A stretch of 64,000 bases of DNA from Paraphysoderma sedebokerense (lineage: Eukaryota > Blastocladiomycota > Physodermatomycetes > Physodermatales > Physodermataceae): NCBI GenBank assembly GCA_025602915.1, contig JAHLJZ010000044.1, forward strand, positions 119,862-183,861, written 5' to 3'. Positions 13,137 to 24,551 of the stretch are shown piece by piece; the stretch's first letter is position 1, and every line of letters starts with the position of its first letter. Under the pieces are notes generated by a model, which had not been told where the DNA came from, ran no database searches, and worked only from the letters and a program-made list of their open reading frames with translations. Both the position numbers and the translations under genes were made by a program.

Positions 13137-15921
13137 TTAACTCTTGTTCCACACTCCAACCGGAAAGAATATCTGCTCTGCCTTCCTGTCATGAGGAGCC
13201 TTTAAGCTGAGTGCGTCTTTCTCGGGGATATAGGTGTCGCCTGCGAACATTTGAGTCCTGCCAAGTGGTAGTGTGTATCGAATTTGCAATTCGGTCAACG
13301 CATCTTTTAAGGCGAGATAGAATTTCGTGCGACGATTCCATCGCTTTAACATATCTTGCCAATTACTGTGCAATATATTCAATTGAATATTTTTAGTCGA
13401 GGAAAGAGTGTATTTTACAAGCGAACAAACCTTTTGTGATCCAGGAACAGCATTAGCTTGAATCGATTGGTATTCTCGACCTCTTGGACGTGCAGATTAA
13501 CATTGGTGTTGAATTCTCGATTTTCGGACTGCAGGAAAACGGCTATTTTATCTTTCAGGGCTTGAATCTTTTCGGTCGGAGTATAAAAGTCGATTTGAAA
13601 CTCTATGGTTTCTGATTGAGGACCCGATCGGCGTAGATTATGAATGAATTTCGTTTGAAGTATGTAGTTAGGGGCATAGCTGTGGAAAGATATTCGGTTT
13701 TAGTAATATCACAACAGCAACGAACAAATAATGAGACTATACATTTCTTGCCCATCGGCTCTAATAAAAGTTGTCGTCGTCAGACCAAACTCCTGGGATA
13801 TATTTCAGTTAATGGCAAGGGAGTGACTCTCTTAATACCAAATTTTACCTTTACTATCAGATTTTGTCCATCGATGAACACGCGATCTCCAACGTCACTA
13901 TTTGAGGGCTGTTAATGGCAAATACCGCAGTAAGCAATAATTATGAGGGGGAGGTTTTCTTACTATGGATGGGTAGAGAATATAAAATTTAAACTCTCGA
14001 GAAATCGTTGCGCACTTGAACTGATCGCAAAACCGAGACCAGTGACCACACCACCTACAAATTGAATGTCTCGGTAAAGATACACCGCAACTTTTTAATA
14101 ACCTAAGATGAACGTACCCAAACTCACTAACGCACTGAGCGATGCGCCGAAAATCAACAGCGCTGAAATTACTATTATGATAACTCCTGGAACCCAGAAG
14201 AGATAATCTAATTTAGAAGCGACTTTGGTGATATCTTTCTTGCTTAATTTCAAATCTCGACACTCTTTGAAAATAGAAAGTATCGCGTCATTCATTTCTC
14301 TTTTAGTAACATCACCATTGCCGTCGCGATCGAATAACAGAAATGCACGTTTTGCTTGTTCCGTTGTCGAGAAGAAGGATTCAATGTCGTTATACGTTAA
14401 AAAGCGCTTATTCTTGGCTAGACCATAGAATATTCGACGAGCAATCTTACGCAGAGTAAATGTTAGATCACGCAGCGATGTAATTGACATAGAACAAGCA
14501 TACAAGGGCCGCATTTGTGTCACTGTAAGGATCAGTCGGTTCAAAAATATCGAATATTCCATCATCTTCAGATTTGGGACTCTCAAATTCATCTCTCTCC
14601 TCGTCCTTATTTATTTTTTCTTTCATTGAATCATTGCCGGGAGAATGAGTCGATTCTGCATTCGTAGAAGCATGCTTATCTGACGGTGTCGGTGATACAT
14701 TGACAGAAGGTGCTTCTACTATTGGCTCTAGCGGGGGTAAATTTATCGATTTTGTTGACTTCTTGTCAGCCGTACCCGGGCTCATTTTCGGGTGATCTCT
14801 CTCCGAGGTCGCGTCGATTAACTTATCAATCGCTTTAAGCGCAAAGTTTCGATTCTCTTCCCGGTCTTTAAAGGCTTCGCGGTAAAAATTCTCTGATATG
14901 ATATACACCGCAAGTTTCTGCGCAAAGACGACTAATGCAACAACGAATATAGTTATCCACGCCTTAAATATGTAATCGTATATACCCGATCCTGTGGCGG
15001 AGACAGGGAAGAGCACTGCAAAGGCACCCACCGCTAAAGCGGTGACAACAACGATAAGGGAATAAATTTCTATTCGTCTAATTTCCTGAATGCATGGTTG
15101 GTCAAGTTGTTACACCAGGTCAAACGAAATCGACTTACCAGCAGCTTGTTCACGACCGACTGACTTCGCGAAAATATGCGAAACCCGCTCACAATGAATA
15201 CTATTAAAACAGATACTAGCCTAAAATCAATAGTTCAATACAGATTCGTCAATAGAGCGTGTTGTCAAGATAGTCCTCAATATACCATTCAAATGTGAAG
15301 AAAGCCGACCATCGCACTAAATCGGTTGATGTGCTGAAAGGAGAATTTTGGTCGTTCTCCTTTGAGAAGATGGGAGGATCTTCGCCCGTTCTAATGACAA
15401 TTCCAACAACCGCTAATCCGTTCAATCTGCGTTAGACCACAGTGATATCTTCATGTACAGTTTAATTATAATACCTGGCACTAATGTGAGAAAACATCCG
15501 TTGATAGTGAAGGCCAACCATTTAAGAATAAACATAGACAACCGACGTCTACGTCTTGCGACTTTTTCCTCATCCGGCAAGTTCTCCCAAATTTGATCTT
15601 CGACTTCCTCTATAGTAAGCTGACTCAGATGACTTGTTCGACTTTGAGCGGATGGTGCACGGTTGTGTTGCAGAGCTTTCGGCATCTGGATGACGGTTTT
15701 GTCGGTCTTCGGGCTCGCGGCAGTATTAATTTTTGGCACAGTACTATCCGGAGAGAGATGGGTATGGTCGTGCTCTTGTTTTGCTGAAGTTTTGGCACTA
15801 GCAAGGACTGGTTGATGATTTCCATGTGCTATGGCCTTAGTGGTACGATAGCATGAGTTGCATATAATAGTTACTCACCGACTTTATCTGGATCCTCTAA
15901 CAATGATTCCAGGGATGCCAT
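13137..15921 (-). CDS. EF-hand MscS-family mechanosensitive channel (Msy1/Msy2-like)
   Basis: Fungal-type MscS channel that releases ions, probably Ca2+, from endomembranes under hypo-osmotic stress. It begins MASLESLLEDPDKV at 15921 and has many exons. Between 15700 and 14900 several membrane spans can be read, including RLSMFILKWLAFTINGCF, a span beginning WLVSVLIVFIVSGFRIF, and AWITIFVVALVVFAQKLAV. An acidic Ser/Pro loop follows, then an EF-hand with the loop DRDGNGDVTKRE. After it comes the pore-lining region LIFGASLSALVSLGTFILG and the beta-domain segment AISSSAQRF ... YDVGDRVFID. The 15478-15411 intron is required because the straight read-through stops. The C-terminus is FFPVGVWNKS. 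It is convergent with the AlkB gene (92 bp). Confidence 0.87.
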
Positions 15922-16700
15922 TTAGAAGAGTAGACCAATTAGATAGGTAATAAATACGGGTTAAATTATGGTATATTGTTGAGGAGTAAGATAATTAGCA
16001 GAGGACTACAGAGGACCAAGGAACGGTCGAATCTCGAAAAGTCAAGTTCGGGTCGTGTTGACCACAGGCAATCCAGTTTACTGTAACCCAAGTGCCCAAA
16101 TCATAGTTTTATCATACAAGCTACAAGTCAACAATATATATATATACTTCAATTTGGACATGACGGAAGTAATATGTGAATTTTACAATATTATGATTGT
16201 GGATCTCCAATATTCCAAACAAATAATCTCACAAATGGCGCTTAAAAGATTTAGCAAGATCTATTGAATCCATGTCTGTTCCACACTAAGAACTTAATAC
16301 GTCGGAAGAAAGATAATCTTTCTTTCAGTTCAAGTTCAACTCTCGGGAACTCACCCTGCTCACCCTATCTCAAAACGAGATGCAAGTGATCTGGGTATTC
16401 TTTTACCACAACTGTAACGAACGAAAACTCATGATAAACTACTCTATGAAAGAGATGAGTACGTCCTGACTTGTTGTGGAACGTGAAGATGTAAAAAATC
16501 AGCAAGGGCATGGTTGACGAAGTACCGACCAAAATTTTCAGATAGTATATAAAGTAAGCATTCTGATCACGCCTTCGTTACCATGGAACACCTCAGGTCT
16601 AACAGCGTCAGCACGCGCCCTGTTGTAAAAGAGAACAAACTGATCTTTGAATATATTTGGTTATTCTATGGACTATGAGTATATCACAACGAAATACTAT
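15922..16700. other. Intergenic, MscS channel to GH1
   Basis: About 780 bp with no supported gene. A 70-codon plus-strand frame (16055-16267) has an AT-driven composition and no domain. It should hold the MscS promoter and the GH1 3' end. Confidence 0.5.
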
Positions 16701-18179
16701 TTAACGTTGGGGAAACCATTTTCTAGCCAACATCTTTGCGGATGCTTTGGGATATCTCTTGAAGGTCTTGTAATCAGTGTAAACTACACCGAAGCGAACA
16801 CTGTATCCATCGGCCCACTCGAAATTGTCTAATAAACTCCAAGCGAAGTAACCACGAACATCAGCACCATCTTCTACAATTGCCTGTTTCATAGCATTCA
16901 AATATCCCTCGTAATAATTAACTCTAAAAGTATCGTTTAAGGCATCAGTTAATGGTATAGCTGATTCGTTGGGAACAGAAACCCCGTTTTCGGTGACTAA
17001 AATGGGAGTCTTATATTTGTTATGGACGTATGTGAGGATTTTACGGAAACCCCAGGGAACAACGTAAAGCCAGGAAGAGTCGGCGACGGGTCCAATTTCT
17101 TTTCCGTCTTTATTGGTCATCGGTATGGTTCCGGAAACGTCGTAGAAGGAGGTATAAGTTTGAGGTAATGGCTTGCCTGAAGCTTTGCCCCATCGTGAAG
17201 TGTAATGATTCAATCCAAAAAAATCTGGTTTACCGACGGAACGAAGTAATTCCTTTTCTTGTTCAGTGAAAGCCGGAAGGACAGTGGAGGGGAGATTTTT
17301 GCGCATGGACAAGGGATAGTCTCCAAAGAAAATAGGATCTGCATACCATCCTAATTGATAATCAACGCAGCGAGCGCTGGCTTCGACATCCTTTGGATCA
17401 TTTGAGTACGGTTCAACCCAATCAACATTCAGTGTAATACCAATTTGAGATCCGTCTCTCTTATATTTTTGTCTGAACAGTTTGGTGGTTTCTGCGTGTG
17501 CCAAATTGACATGGTGGGAGCAGAGGAAAGGATCGGTCAATGATTTCGAACCAGGGGCATGTACGCCGTTTCCGTAACCAAGGACACAGAAAGAGAGCGG
17601 CTCGTTGAAAGTGATCCATCTTTTAACACGGTCACCGAAAGCTTTGAAAACGACATCGGCGTAATTGACGAAATCCGCAACAAATTGGCGTCCAACAGGG
17701 CCTCTGTAACGATCTTGTAGAGCTTGCGGCAAATCCCAATGATACATGGTAGCAACAGGCTCTATTCCTTTGCTGATCAAGCCATTGATCAGTTTATTGT
17801 AGAAATCAATTCCCTTTTGATTGACTTGTCCGGTACCACTGGGGAGGATTCGAGACCAGGAAATGGAGAAACGGTAAGCGGTGGCGTTAAGGTTGGAAAG
17901 CAATTCAATGTCTTCTGGATAACGGTTGTAGTGATCTGCCGAGACATCTCCGTTGTCATTATTTCGAACTTTACCAGGAATACGAGAGAATGTATCCCAA
18001 ATACTCATTCCTCTTCCATCAGCATTGTATCCTCCTTCAACTTGGTAGGAGGCAGTGGCTAAACCCCATGTAAATCCCTTAGGGATGCCGCCTGCTTGCT
18101 GGACTTCGGCCCCTTGTACGGATAATGAAGGATTGACAATAAGTTGGAGCGCCAACACAGATAGTACGAATATAAACAT
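16701..18179 (-). CDS. Secreted GH1 beta-glucosidase
   Basis: 492-residue glycoside hydrolase family 1 enzyme, which removes glucose from the non-reducing end of cellobiose and other beta-glucosides by a retaining mechanism. An N-terminal signal peptide (about 1-23, hydrophobic core FVLSVLALQLIV) predicts secretion. Family motifs are FTWGLATASYQVEGG, YRFSISWSRILP, the acid/base glutamate E193 in TFNEP, GLNHYTSRW, the nucleophile E397 in VTENGV, and GYFAWSLLDNFEWADGY near the C-terminus. Length is normal for the family and the frame is complete. It is intronless although most neighbours have several introns, which could mean recent transfer or retroposition but is not proof. The expected role is extracellular plant-polymer breakdown. 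Confidence 0.95.
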   Translation of the reverse strand: MFIFVLSVLALQLIVNPSLSVQGAEVQQAGGIPKGFTWGLATASYQVEGGYNADGRGMSIWDTFSRIPGKVRNNDNGDVSADHYNRYPEDIELLSNLNATAYRFSISWSRILPSGTGQVNQKGIDFYNKLINGLISKGIEPVATMYHWDLPQALQDRYRGPVGRQFVADFVNYADVVFKAFGDRVKRWITFNEPLSFCVLGYGNGVHAPGSKSLTDPFLCSHHVNLAHAETTKLFRQKYKRDGSQIGITLNVDWVEPYSNDPKDVEASARCVDYQLGWYADPIFFGDYPLSMRKNLPSTVLPAFTEQEKELLRSVGKPDFFGLNHYTSRWGKASGKPLPQTYTSFYDVSGTIPMTNKDGKEIGPVADSSWLYVVPWGFRKILTYVHNKYKTPILVTENGVSVPNESAIPLTDALNDTFRVNYYEGYLNAMKQAIVEDGADVRGYFAWSLLDNFEWADGYSVRFGVVYTDYKTFKRYPKASAKMLARKWFPQR

Positions 18180-19281
18180 CGTTGACTAGATATATGAAGT
18201 GACGTGAGGCGATTGTTTGTTAGTTAGTCACGGAAAGGAACTTAGGGGTTTTATACTGAAACATCAAGGAATCATACCAGAACGGATCAAAACTTATGTG
18301 CACAGCTTTCTAAAAATATGATTTGCGCAACTGACAGACAAACCTGCGCAGCCTACAAATATATAACACCATCTCTGGAATGATTCGGATCAAGGCATGA
18401 TTCCCAAATAAGCAACGGCCGAAATTGATCAGAAGCGTGTTCTGATTCTGCAAGTCATGGGGCGAAGGCGCAATAGTAACTTATTTCGTCGGAATAACCT
18501 ACGAGCCGGAAGCGAGCGTGGGGATTTCGTTGGCAACAAGTTAATTAACATCGTGATATCTCCAACTAAATGGGCGAGCATCACCAAAACCGGGACAATA
18601 TAATATAGCTTAAAATCGACTGTCGCATATTAACACATAGTAAGTATGCGGGGCAGATTTAAAATTGCCGCAAGATACATGAAAGCAAAAACAAATTTCG
18701 TAACCGATTAAGAACTTTCAGTTTTTTTTTAGCCCAAGGCCAAGATGAATCTCCGCCATATCAGATTATAACCCATGAAGCCAAGGTCTGCCAAGGCTAC
18801 TTGTATATATTTCAGGCAATTCAAACATTATTCTAGAAAGAATCGAATGACATGATGGTTGAATATTAAACTTAAATTCTCGATTTTTAACAGTTCAAGT
18901 ACTTTTAAATCAGTTTTTAACTAGTATTACAAGGTGGAAAATGTATTCAAAAAGGATATTAGGTATCATTGAATATACAGCGCAGCATTCGGCTTGATAT
19001 TGAAATTTCTGACCTCCATATAAATAGGGGACATAACTCAAGTGGTTGAATGAAATATCTGTGGTCTTGTGACCTTTTCTTCCATCAAGCCAAATGGCGC
19101 CAGAATAAGCGTGCACAAAGAATATGAATGCGGGCACCGCATTTACTCTCCTTATCACCTCTCGCTACATTTTCACCCCAAATTCTGTCTACATTTCTGT
19201 AAGGTCTACTCCGTCTCAACTCTGAAGCAATTATTTATTTTACGATAATATCATTTTGCACTCTTGTTCACGAAATCTACA
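18180..19281. other. Divergent promoter region, GH1 / coiled-coil-Ubl gene
   Basis: About 1.1 kb between two divergently transcribed intronless genes. It holds a poly-T tract at 18722-18731 and scattered TATATAA-type motifs (for example near 18358). The minus frame at 18910-19158 has no domain support and I reject it as a gene. The length fits regulated promoters. Confidence 0.5.
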
Positions 19282-20346
19282 ATGTCGTCTTCTCAACCCG
19301 CCAAGTCTGTTCCAACTTTAACTACTGAAGAGGATTCTTCCATTGCCGACTTCGACGAAACTCAATTCGAATTCATTCCAACTCCCTGTCAATCTCTTCA
19401 TTCTGCCCTATGCTCCCGTATCGACTCTGTAAGCGCGGGCCTCACTAGCATTGAATCAAGTGTACCGAACTTAACCGACCGTATTGAATCTCTTAACCGT
19501 AAAGTCAGCACAGAGACTTTCCGACTTGAACAGACTTGTGAACGGAATTTAGATGCAATATGGGAATGTGCTATAGGGATAGATAATTTGGAGAAGAGAG
19601 TTAACCATGAATTCAGAGATTTGGTAGACTCTAATGAAGACTCGAAGAGTAAAATTCAAGAAGTAAAAAGATCAGTTGATAAAACTTTGGCCCTCAATTC
19701 TATTTTCATGAAAGCGGAAATGTCTCGTCGCTTAGAAAAGTTAAAACTCGAGACTGAAAAATCAATGAAAACTCAAAATGAATTGGTGGAAAAACGATTG
19801 GACAATCTCGAAGTCAAATTGGACTCGGTTGTAAAATCCTTGGAAAACTTGATGACTCGTTTTGATACTTTGGAAACTCAATTAACTGCAGGAAACCAAA
19901 CTGAAATTCATCCTCCAAAACGTCTGAGTATCTCGGTATCGACTGGTCCATTGGAACCCAGAATTCCGGTTACCGGGCGCCAACCTACTTCGTCCGATGA
20001 ATCAAACTATGAAACCGACGATTCAGACTCTGATTACTCTGATGCCGAAGATGAATTTAATGCACCTATAAAATCTCCGATTGCTCAGTCTAACTTGGAA
20101 TCTTCTTTTACTCTGAATTATAAAACACTTACTAGTACGCCAACCCAGCTTACTATTCCCGGATTCTATACTGTTCGGCTCCTTAAACATTTGATTTATG
20201 AACATACTGCTGTTGCTCCGAAATTGCAAGTTTTAGTTTTTGCTGGGTGGGTGTTACGTGACGATCAGGTGGTAGCAGATTGCGTTAAGAAAGATGGGAC
20301 TCTTATTTTAGTCACAAAGAGAATTAGGCATATGGGAGGATTGTAA
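19282..20346 (+). CDS. Coiled-coil protein with C-terminal ubiquitin-like domain ending Gly-Gly-Leu
   Basis: 354-residue intronless protein of unknown function. Residues 1-35 are acidic. About 40-205 are heptad-rich helix with repeated IESLNRKV, LEKLKLETEKS and LDNLEVKLDSVVKSLENL segments, a probable long coiled coil. About 220-265 are Ser/Asp-rich linker (SDESNYETDDSDSDYSD). Residues 272-353 read as a ubiquitin-like fold: SFTLNYKTLTSTPTQLTI, then VRLLKHLIYE, LQVLVFAGWVLRDDQVVADC and DGTLILVTKRIRHMGGL. This follows ubiquitin element by element, including a segment like LIFAGKQLEDGRTLSDY and a C-terminal Gly-Gly. The one residue after Gly-Gly resembles the short tails trimmed from conjugatable ubiquitin-like precursors. 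I chose the ATG at 19282. Whether it is conjugated is inference; the Ubl could simply be a binding domain. Confidence 0.8.
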   Translation: MSSSQPAKSVPTLTTEEDSSIADFDETQFEFIPTPCQSLHSALCSRIDSVSAGLTSIESSVPNLTDRIESLNRKVSTETFRLEQTCERNLDAIWECAIGIDNLEKRVNHEFRDLVDSNEDSKSKIQEVKRSVDKTLALNSIFMKAEMSRRLEKLKLETEKSMKTQNELVEKRLDNLEVKLDSVVKSLENLMTRFDTLETQLTAGNQTEIHPPKRLSISVSTGPLEPRIPVTGRQPTSSDESNYETDDSDSDYSDAEDEFNAPIKSPIAQSNLESSFTLNYKTLTSTPTQLTIPGFYTVRLLKHLIYEHTAVAPKLQVLVFAGWVLRDDQVVADCVKKDGTLILVTKRIRHMGGL

Positions 20347-20636
20347 GACTTATGTTTAGTTCTAAACAAACGTCAGACTTAGTTGTTCTTATTTGTTAAC
20401 TTATGGATGTATAAATCGGCTTAAGTCAATTTCTCAAACTACAACGACCGGCTGTATGCCAAATTCTGAATTTCTGCCTGAACAATTAACATCGCATTGA
20501 TGTCCCTGATGATATTTAAATAGCTTTCTCCACAATAATAAATACACAATATCGACATGAGGATATATACAATGGTTTGTTATTGAAAATATTATTATGA
20601 TTTAATCGGTTATAGTATGTATGAGATTGATTTAGA

Positions 20637-22167
20637 TTATGGTCTATTATCGGGCACGTTTAATTTTTCCATTTCTTCCACAAAAGGAGAATACATTGTT
20701 ATTTTATTTGCGGCAGCTTTTTTTTCTTCCAAGTCCACAAAAGCGTATAGAGCACCTATATTCACATGCCAAAAATCAGCATATCAGTCAGCTCTTCCAG
20801 GGCGATAATGTCAATTATAAATCAACTCACCACCAGCAAGGGTAATCAATATACCAGCACCGTTGACGGCGGTAATGGTAAGATTAAAGATCAAAACGGC
20901 CAAGATAACGGAGAGGACTTGCTTTACGTTTGCTATCGATGTCGGAGAGTTTAGTTCATCATTTGTTGGCAACAAGGCCACCCCATCTCGTTTCATACGA
21001 AAAAATAAACTTACCGGCTACCGTCATCGTTAGCGCACTGGTCTTTTTATTCGCTGTAAAGCTGGCAATATTCAAGAAGAATGCAATACATCCGTTCATA
21101 GCTAGACTCCAAAGTACAGTACTCGTCATTTTTTCGTTCACGTATAAACTCAATAGCTCGAATTCACCGGAGGTGTATGAATAGAAGCAGATCTGCATGA
21201 AGGCTAGGGGCGACATCCTAAACAATAAGTCTAGTGGGTGGAGCTTTAATTGGCCGACTTGAACGCGGTTCTACATGAAATAAGCAAAATAGAGGAAGTT
21301 GGTTATCAGCATGATCGCCGTAAGAGAATGGTAGGTTAAACGCCCACGAATGTATTCATTGTCGTCCTTTCCTATGAACTTCTTCACTTTGTAAATATTT
21401 TAACTTACCGTGACAATCGTTTTAGTTGCGGCCAGAAGGGTTCCCAATACAGTCAACACAAATCCATACGTTGTGAAATAATAATCCCCAAATGTTGCCA
21501 AAGCGACTCCAAATATCACCTTTAGAAGATCAGTGTCAGCGTCCGTTCATATTTTGGCGCCACGGAGGCCAAGTATGAAAATTGTGCTGAGAATGTGACG
21601 GAACGTACCGGTACGAGAGATAAGTAAATCCTAGTGGAGTATGACTTGTGTAAGAAGATGACCGAGAGCATAATTGTGAATACCGGACAAGTCGCCCTAA
21701 CGACTTGGTGAAACTAGATTCAATAAGCAATGTAGACATATCAGCCACACCCGTGAAGTAGAACTTGATTGATGAGCTTAAGCATTTGACTTACCGGCAC
21801 AGTTACCAGGTTTAATGAAATATTGCTGACAGCAATGTTGATTGTGTACAAGGCCGAGAATGCGAACATAATCAAATTGTCTCGTTGACTTAACTTTGAC
21901 GGTCGAAAAACACCAAAAAGATATAGGAGGTAACAACCAATGGTACCACAAAGACAATGAATTCCGGTTAGAGCCCATGGGAACCTAAGAGGTGGTCGAA
22001 AGGAGAAAGTAAGGATTGGGGCAGTAAGAGTTTCTTGAACAAGTAACACACAACCTGAAATTATATATTGCCATGACATATTTGTTGTGCAGAGTGAGGA
22101 CGAGGTTGGCAACAAAGTAGAGGGCTAACCATACGAATCCCGAGAAGGAAGTGGATTCGGCGGCCAT
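20637..22167 (-). CDS. Triose-phosphate/nucleotide-sugar transporter family protein (SLC35/TPT)
   Basis: Multi-spanning drug/metabolite-transporter superfamily protein of the TPT branch, probably a Golgi or ER sugar-nucleotide or sugar-phosphate antiporter. Exon 1 begins MAAESTSFSGFVWLALYF and contains the LHNKYVM motif. Later exons give PWALTGIHCLCGTIGCYLLY, FAFSALYTINIAVSNISLNLVTVP, FHQVVRATCPVFTIMLSVIF, VIFGVALATFGDYYFTTYGF, the span around LWSLAMNGCIAFFLNIASF, and a last exon that starts GALYAFVDLEEKK and ends VPDNRP. The LNLVTVP-FHQVVRA junction across an intron is typical of fungal members. There are about eight exons; inner junctions were read from GT/AG and frame. The substrate cannot be told from sequence. 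Confidence 0.85.
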
Positions 22168-22657
22168 GATGTGGGGAGTAGGATCTAGGAACGAAGAGAC
22201 AAGCGAGGGCGAGGATGGGATTCGGAATGTTTGAGTATTAATTCGATCTGGCAGACTATGATTCTAAAGGCCAAACGCTATACATTCGCAACAGGTATCT
22301 ATGTGATATAGATTCTAGATGATATCAAAGGATTGCTATATCGTCAATGATGTAGCCAGAAGATGCATTTCCTCCACAGTGAGGAACGCGTGCGCCGACG
22401 AATATTCACACCATCGCTTGGATCCCTCGCAGTAAGAGTGGAGAAGTTGATTTGCAATGATAACCGTAATCAACATTAAATAACTCTTGTATTATATACT
22501 TATTTACACTACGCTGCTCTACAGCTGCATTCCCATTATATTATTCATCTTCATTATTACGTTCTAAATCCACTCCCGTCCCTATTAAATCAACTACACT
22601 GTATGTAAACTTTATGCCGTTGCATCCGCACCCGCATCGCACATCCCAATTTAACAT
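22168..22657. other. Intergenic, upstream of TPT transporter
   Basis: About 490 bp, probably the promoter of the transporter gene and the 3' flank of the next gene. I see no gene or clear regulatory motif. Confidence 0.5.
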
Positions 22658-24365
22658 TTATATTTGGGCCCCTGCTTTTCTGTCAGATAAGCTCTTCCTA
22701 TCTTCCGGAGCCTGTGCAACTTGGCTGTTCTGTAGCACTACATTTTTTGGCGACTGCAACGGCCCATTTGGCGACGTCGGCTGCGATGCTGCATTGACAA
22801 TCTATAGAGAGACGATAGATAATATGATGAGCAATAGAGTTTTATCGTCTTCAAGAACTTAGCAATCATACATACATTATCAATGCTACCTGCCCGTCTG
22901 TTCCCGATAGAAGGCGTGCTATCGGCATTTATTTCCAACATGTTTTGAGATGAACTGATATCTTTTGCAGTCGCCTGCTCATTGGGATACATATCTGAGT
23001 GAGAGCTGGAGTTTGATTGCATTTGCCAATTAGCTGAATTATTGTTGTTATTCAAATCAACTGGGGCGATATCGTTTGTTGATTGATTCGCTGCAAGGGC
23101 GAATAAAAGTGGAATGAAACCGAAAACATGTCAGCATTACGTGCAGAATAAAGGTAAATACCCCGAGTAAGAAACGAACCATTTTCAGGATTTAAGTACT
23201 GGATGAATTCCATGCTTGGGTTGTTGGCACCACCTGGTAACATATCTGATGCCATTCCCATTCCTCCGCTGGCACTCTCAGCTCTCCTTAATGGCAAATG
23301 CTCGTTACTTGCTCCAGAACCAGAAAAAATTCTCGGTACACCTTCATGAGCACCACCTCCGTTCATCTGTTCCCGGTGGTATGATGCGGCATCATGTAAC
23401 ATTGGACTCCAAAATTGAGTATACCCTTGGGGATCCATTGGATAAGGAGAATGGAAGGTCGGTGCTTGCGATCCAGGATGTTGATGAGGGTCATGCGGAT
23501 GGTTGAATTGTTGATGTGCGTCATGAGAAGAAAGGTGAGCATGTTGCGGTGGGATAGTGGGAGATACAAAATGCATATTTGGATGCAAACGCATATCGGT
23601 ATTGGGGAATTGGAATGGTGCTTCATGGTGTGGATAATTCATTCCTAACCCCGCGAGATGAGGTAGATGTTGATTGGGATCCTGCGGCATCGGATATGAG
23701 TAGTTGTTGGAATGGTTTTGTATGTCGTTATTTGGCGATGATTGATCTGCTTTATTACGTTTTCTCGGTGACTGTCGAGATTTTGTCTTTGACGTCGCAT
23801 CGTGTAGAGATTGCTCCGAAAATGTTAAAGCCGATGGGGCAGCATATTCTGCTGGTCCACCATGCAAATAACTGGGATCTTGCGAGTTCGGAAAGACGAA
23901 AGCAGATTCCGAGGCAGTATTCGCAAGAAGATTTAGTGAAGCCATCGAATGAGACCCTACTTCAGAATTCGTAGACGGCATGGGATGACCCAACGACCCT
24001 CGCTTTTTCGCCGTTGTAAATGCAGTTCTTTTACCTAATTGATATGTATTATAATCGGGACGCAAAATTTGAAACACTAAAGAGTCTCTCGCAGCTCTCG
24101 TCATTTTAGGGAGAGGACCCAGAGACTTCAACGCATCGTCGTATTCTTGGTGAGTTATAGGTGGAAAGTTGGGATTTGGGTGTGGGTAATACATTCCGGA
24201 GGTTAATGGGGCAGAGGTTACAGTAGCGTCTACGAGATTGCTCATACTGGTATTTCTGGAACGTTGTTTCTCTACTAGTAGTTCGGTCAGAGTCGCGGTA
24301 GCTTGTTCTTCAATTTTATCTTGTATCTTTATATGTGAGTCTGACGTCGTTGCACTCACTGGCAT
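22658..24365 (-). CDS. Uncharacterised low-complexity protein (His/Pro/Gln/Asn-rich)
   Basis: I do not recognise this gene. Three exons with good junctions give about 520 residues: exon 1 from 24365 to about 23180, then ANQSTNDIAPVDL..., then IVNAASQPTSPNGPLQSP... ending GAQI. The only part that looks folded is near residues 60-125, with THQEYDDALKSLGPLPKMTR and DSLVFQILRPDYNTYQLGKR. The rest is disordered, with SPRKRNKAD as a possible nuclear localisation signal and a long His/Pro/Gln tract. This composition is common in fungal transcription regulators and RNA-binding scaffolds, but no DNA-binding domain is visible. A 60-codon upstream frame ends 3 nt before this start. Confidence 0.65.
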
Positions 24366-24368
24366 TAT

Positions 24369-24551
24369 CTAATGGGATAGATATGGGGGAGAGAGGGAGA
24401 AGAGGGGTGCTTGTATGGATATATCAAGGTCGGGGTTGGTTGGGATACTTTGTTCTGCTTCTAATCTCTCAAAGTGATTGTCGCGATGGAGACATGAACA
24501 ATTGAGCATGGGGGTGCGAGGAGCAACCACTCGAGTCGTGGAGGCGACCAT
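24369..24551 (-). promoter_or_regulatory. Upstream open reading frame abutting the 24365 start
   Basis: A 60-codon frame beginning with ATG at 24551 stops (TAG) 3 nt before the ATG of the low-complexity protein gene. If it is inside the transcript it would lower translation of the main frame. I tested joining it to the main frame by splicing at the nearest GT; the phase does not fit, so I treat it as a uORF. Confidence 0.35.

Noticed and set aside
18910-19158. 82-codon minus-strand frame in the GH1/Ubl divergent region
   Set aside because: No family match, and it lies in an expected promoter region.
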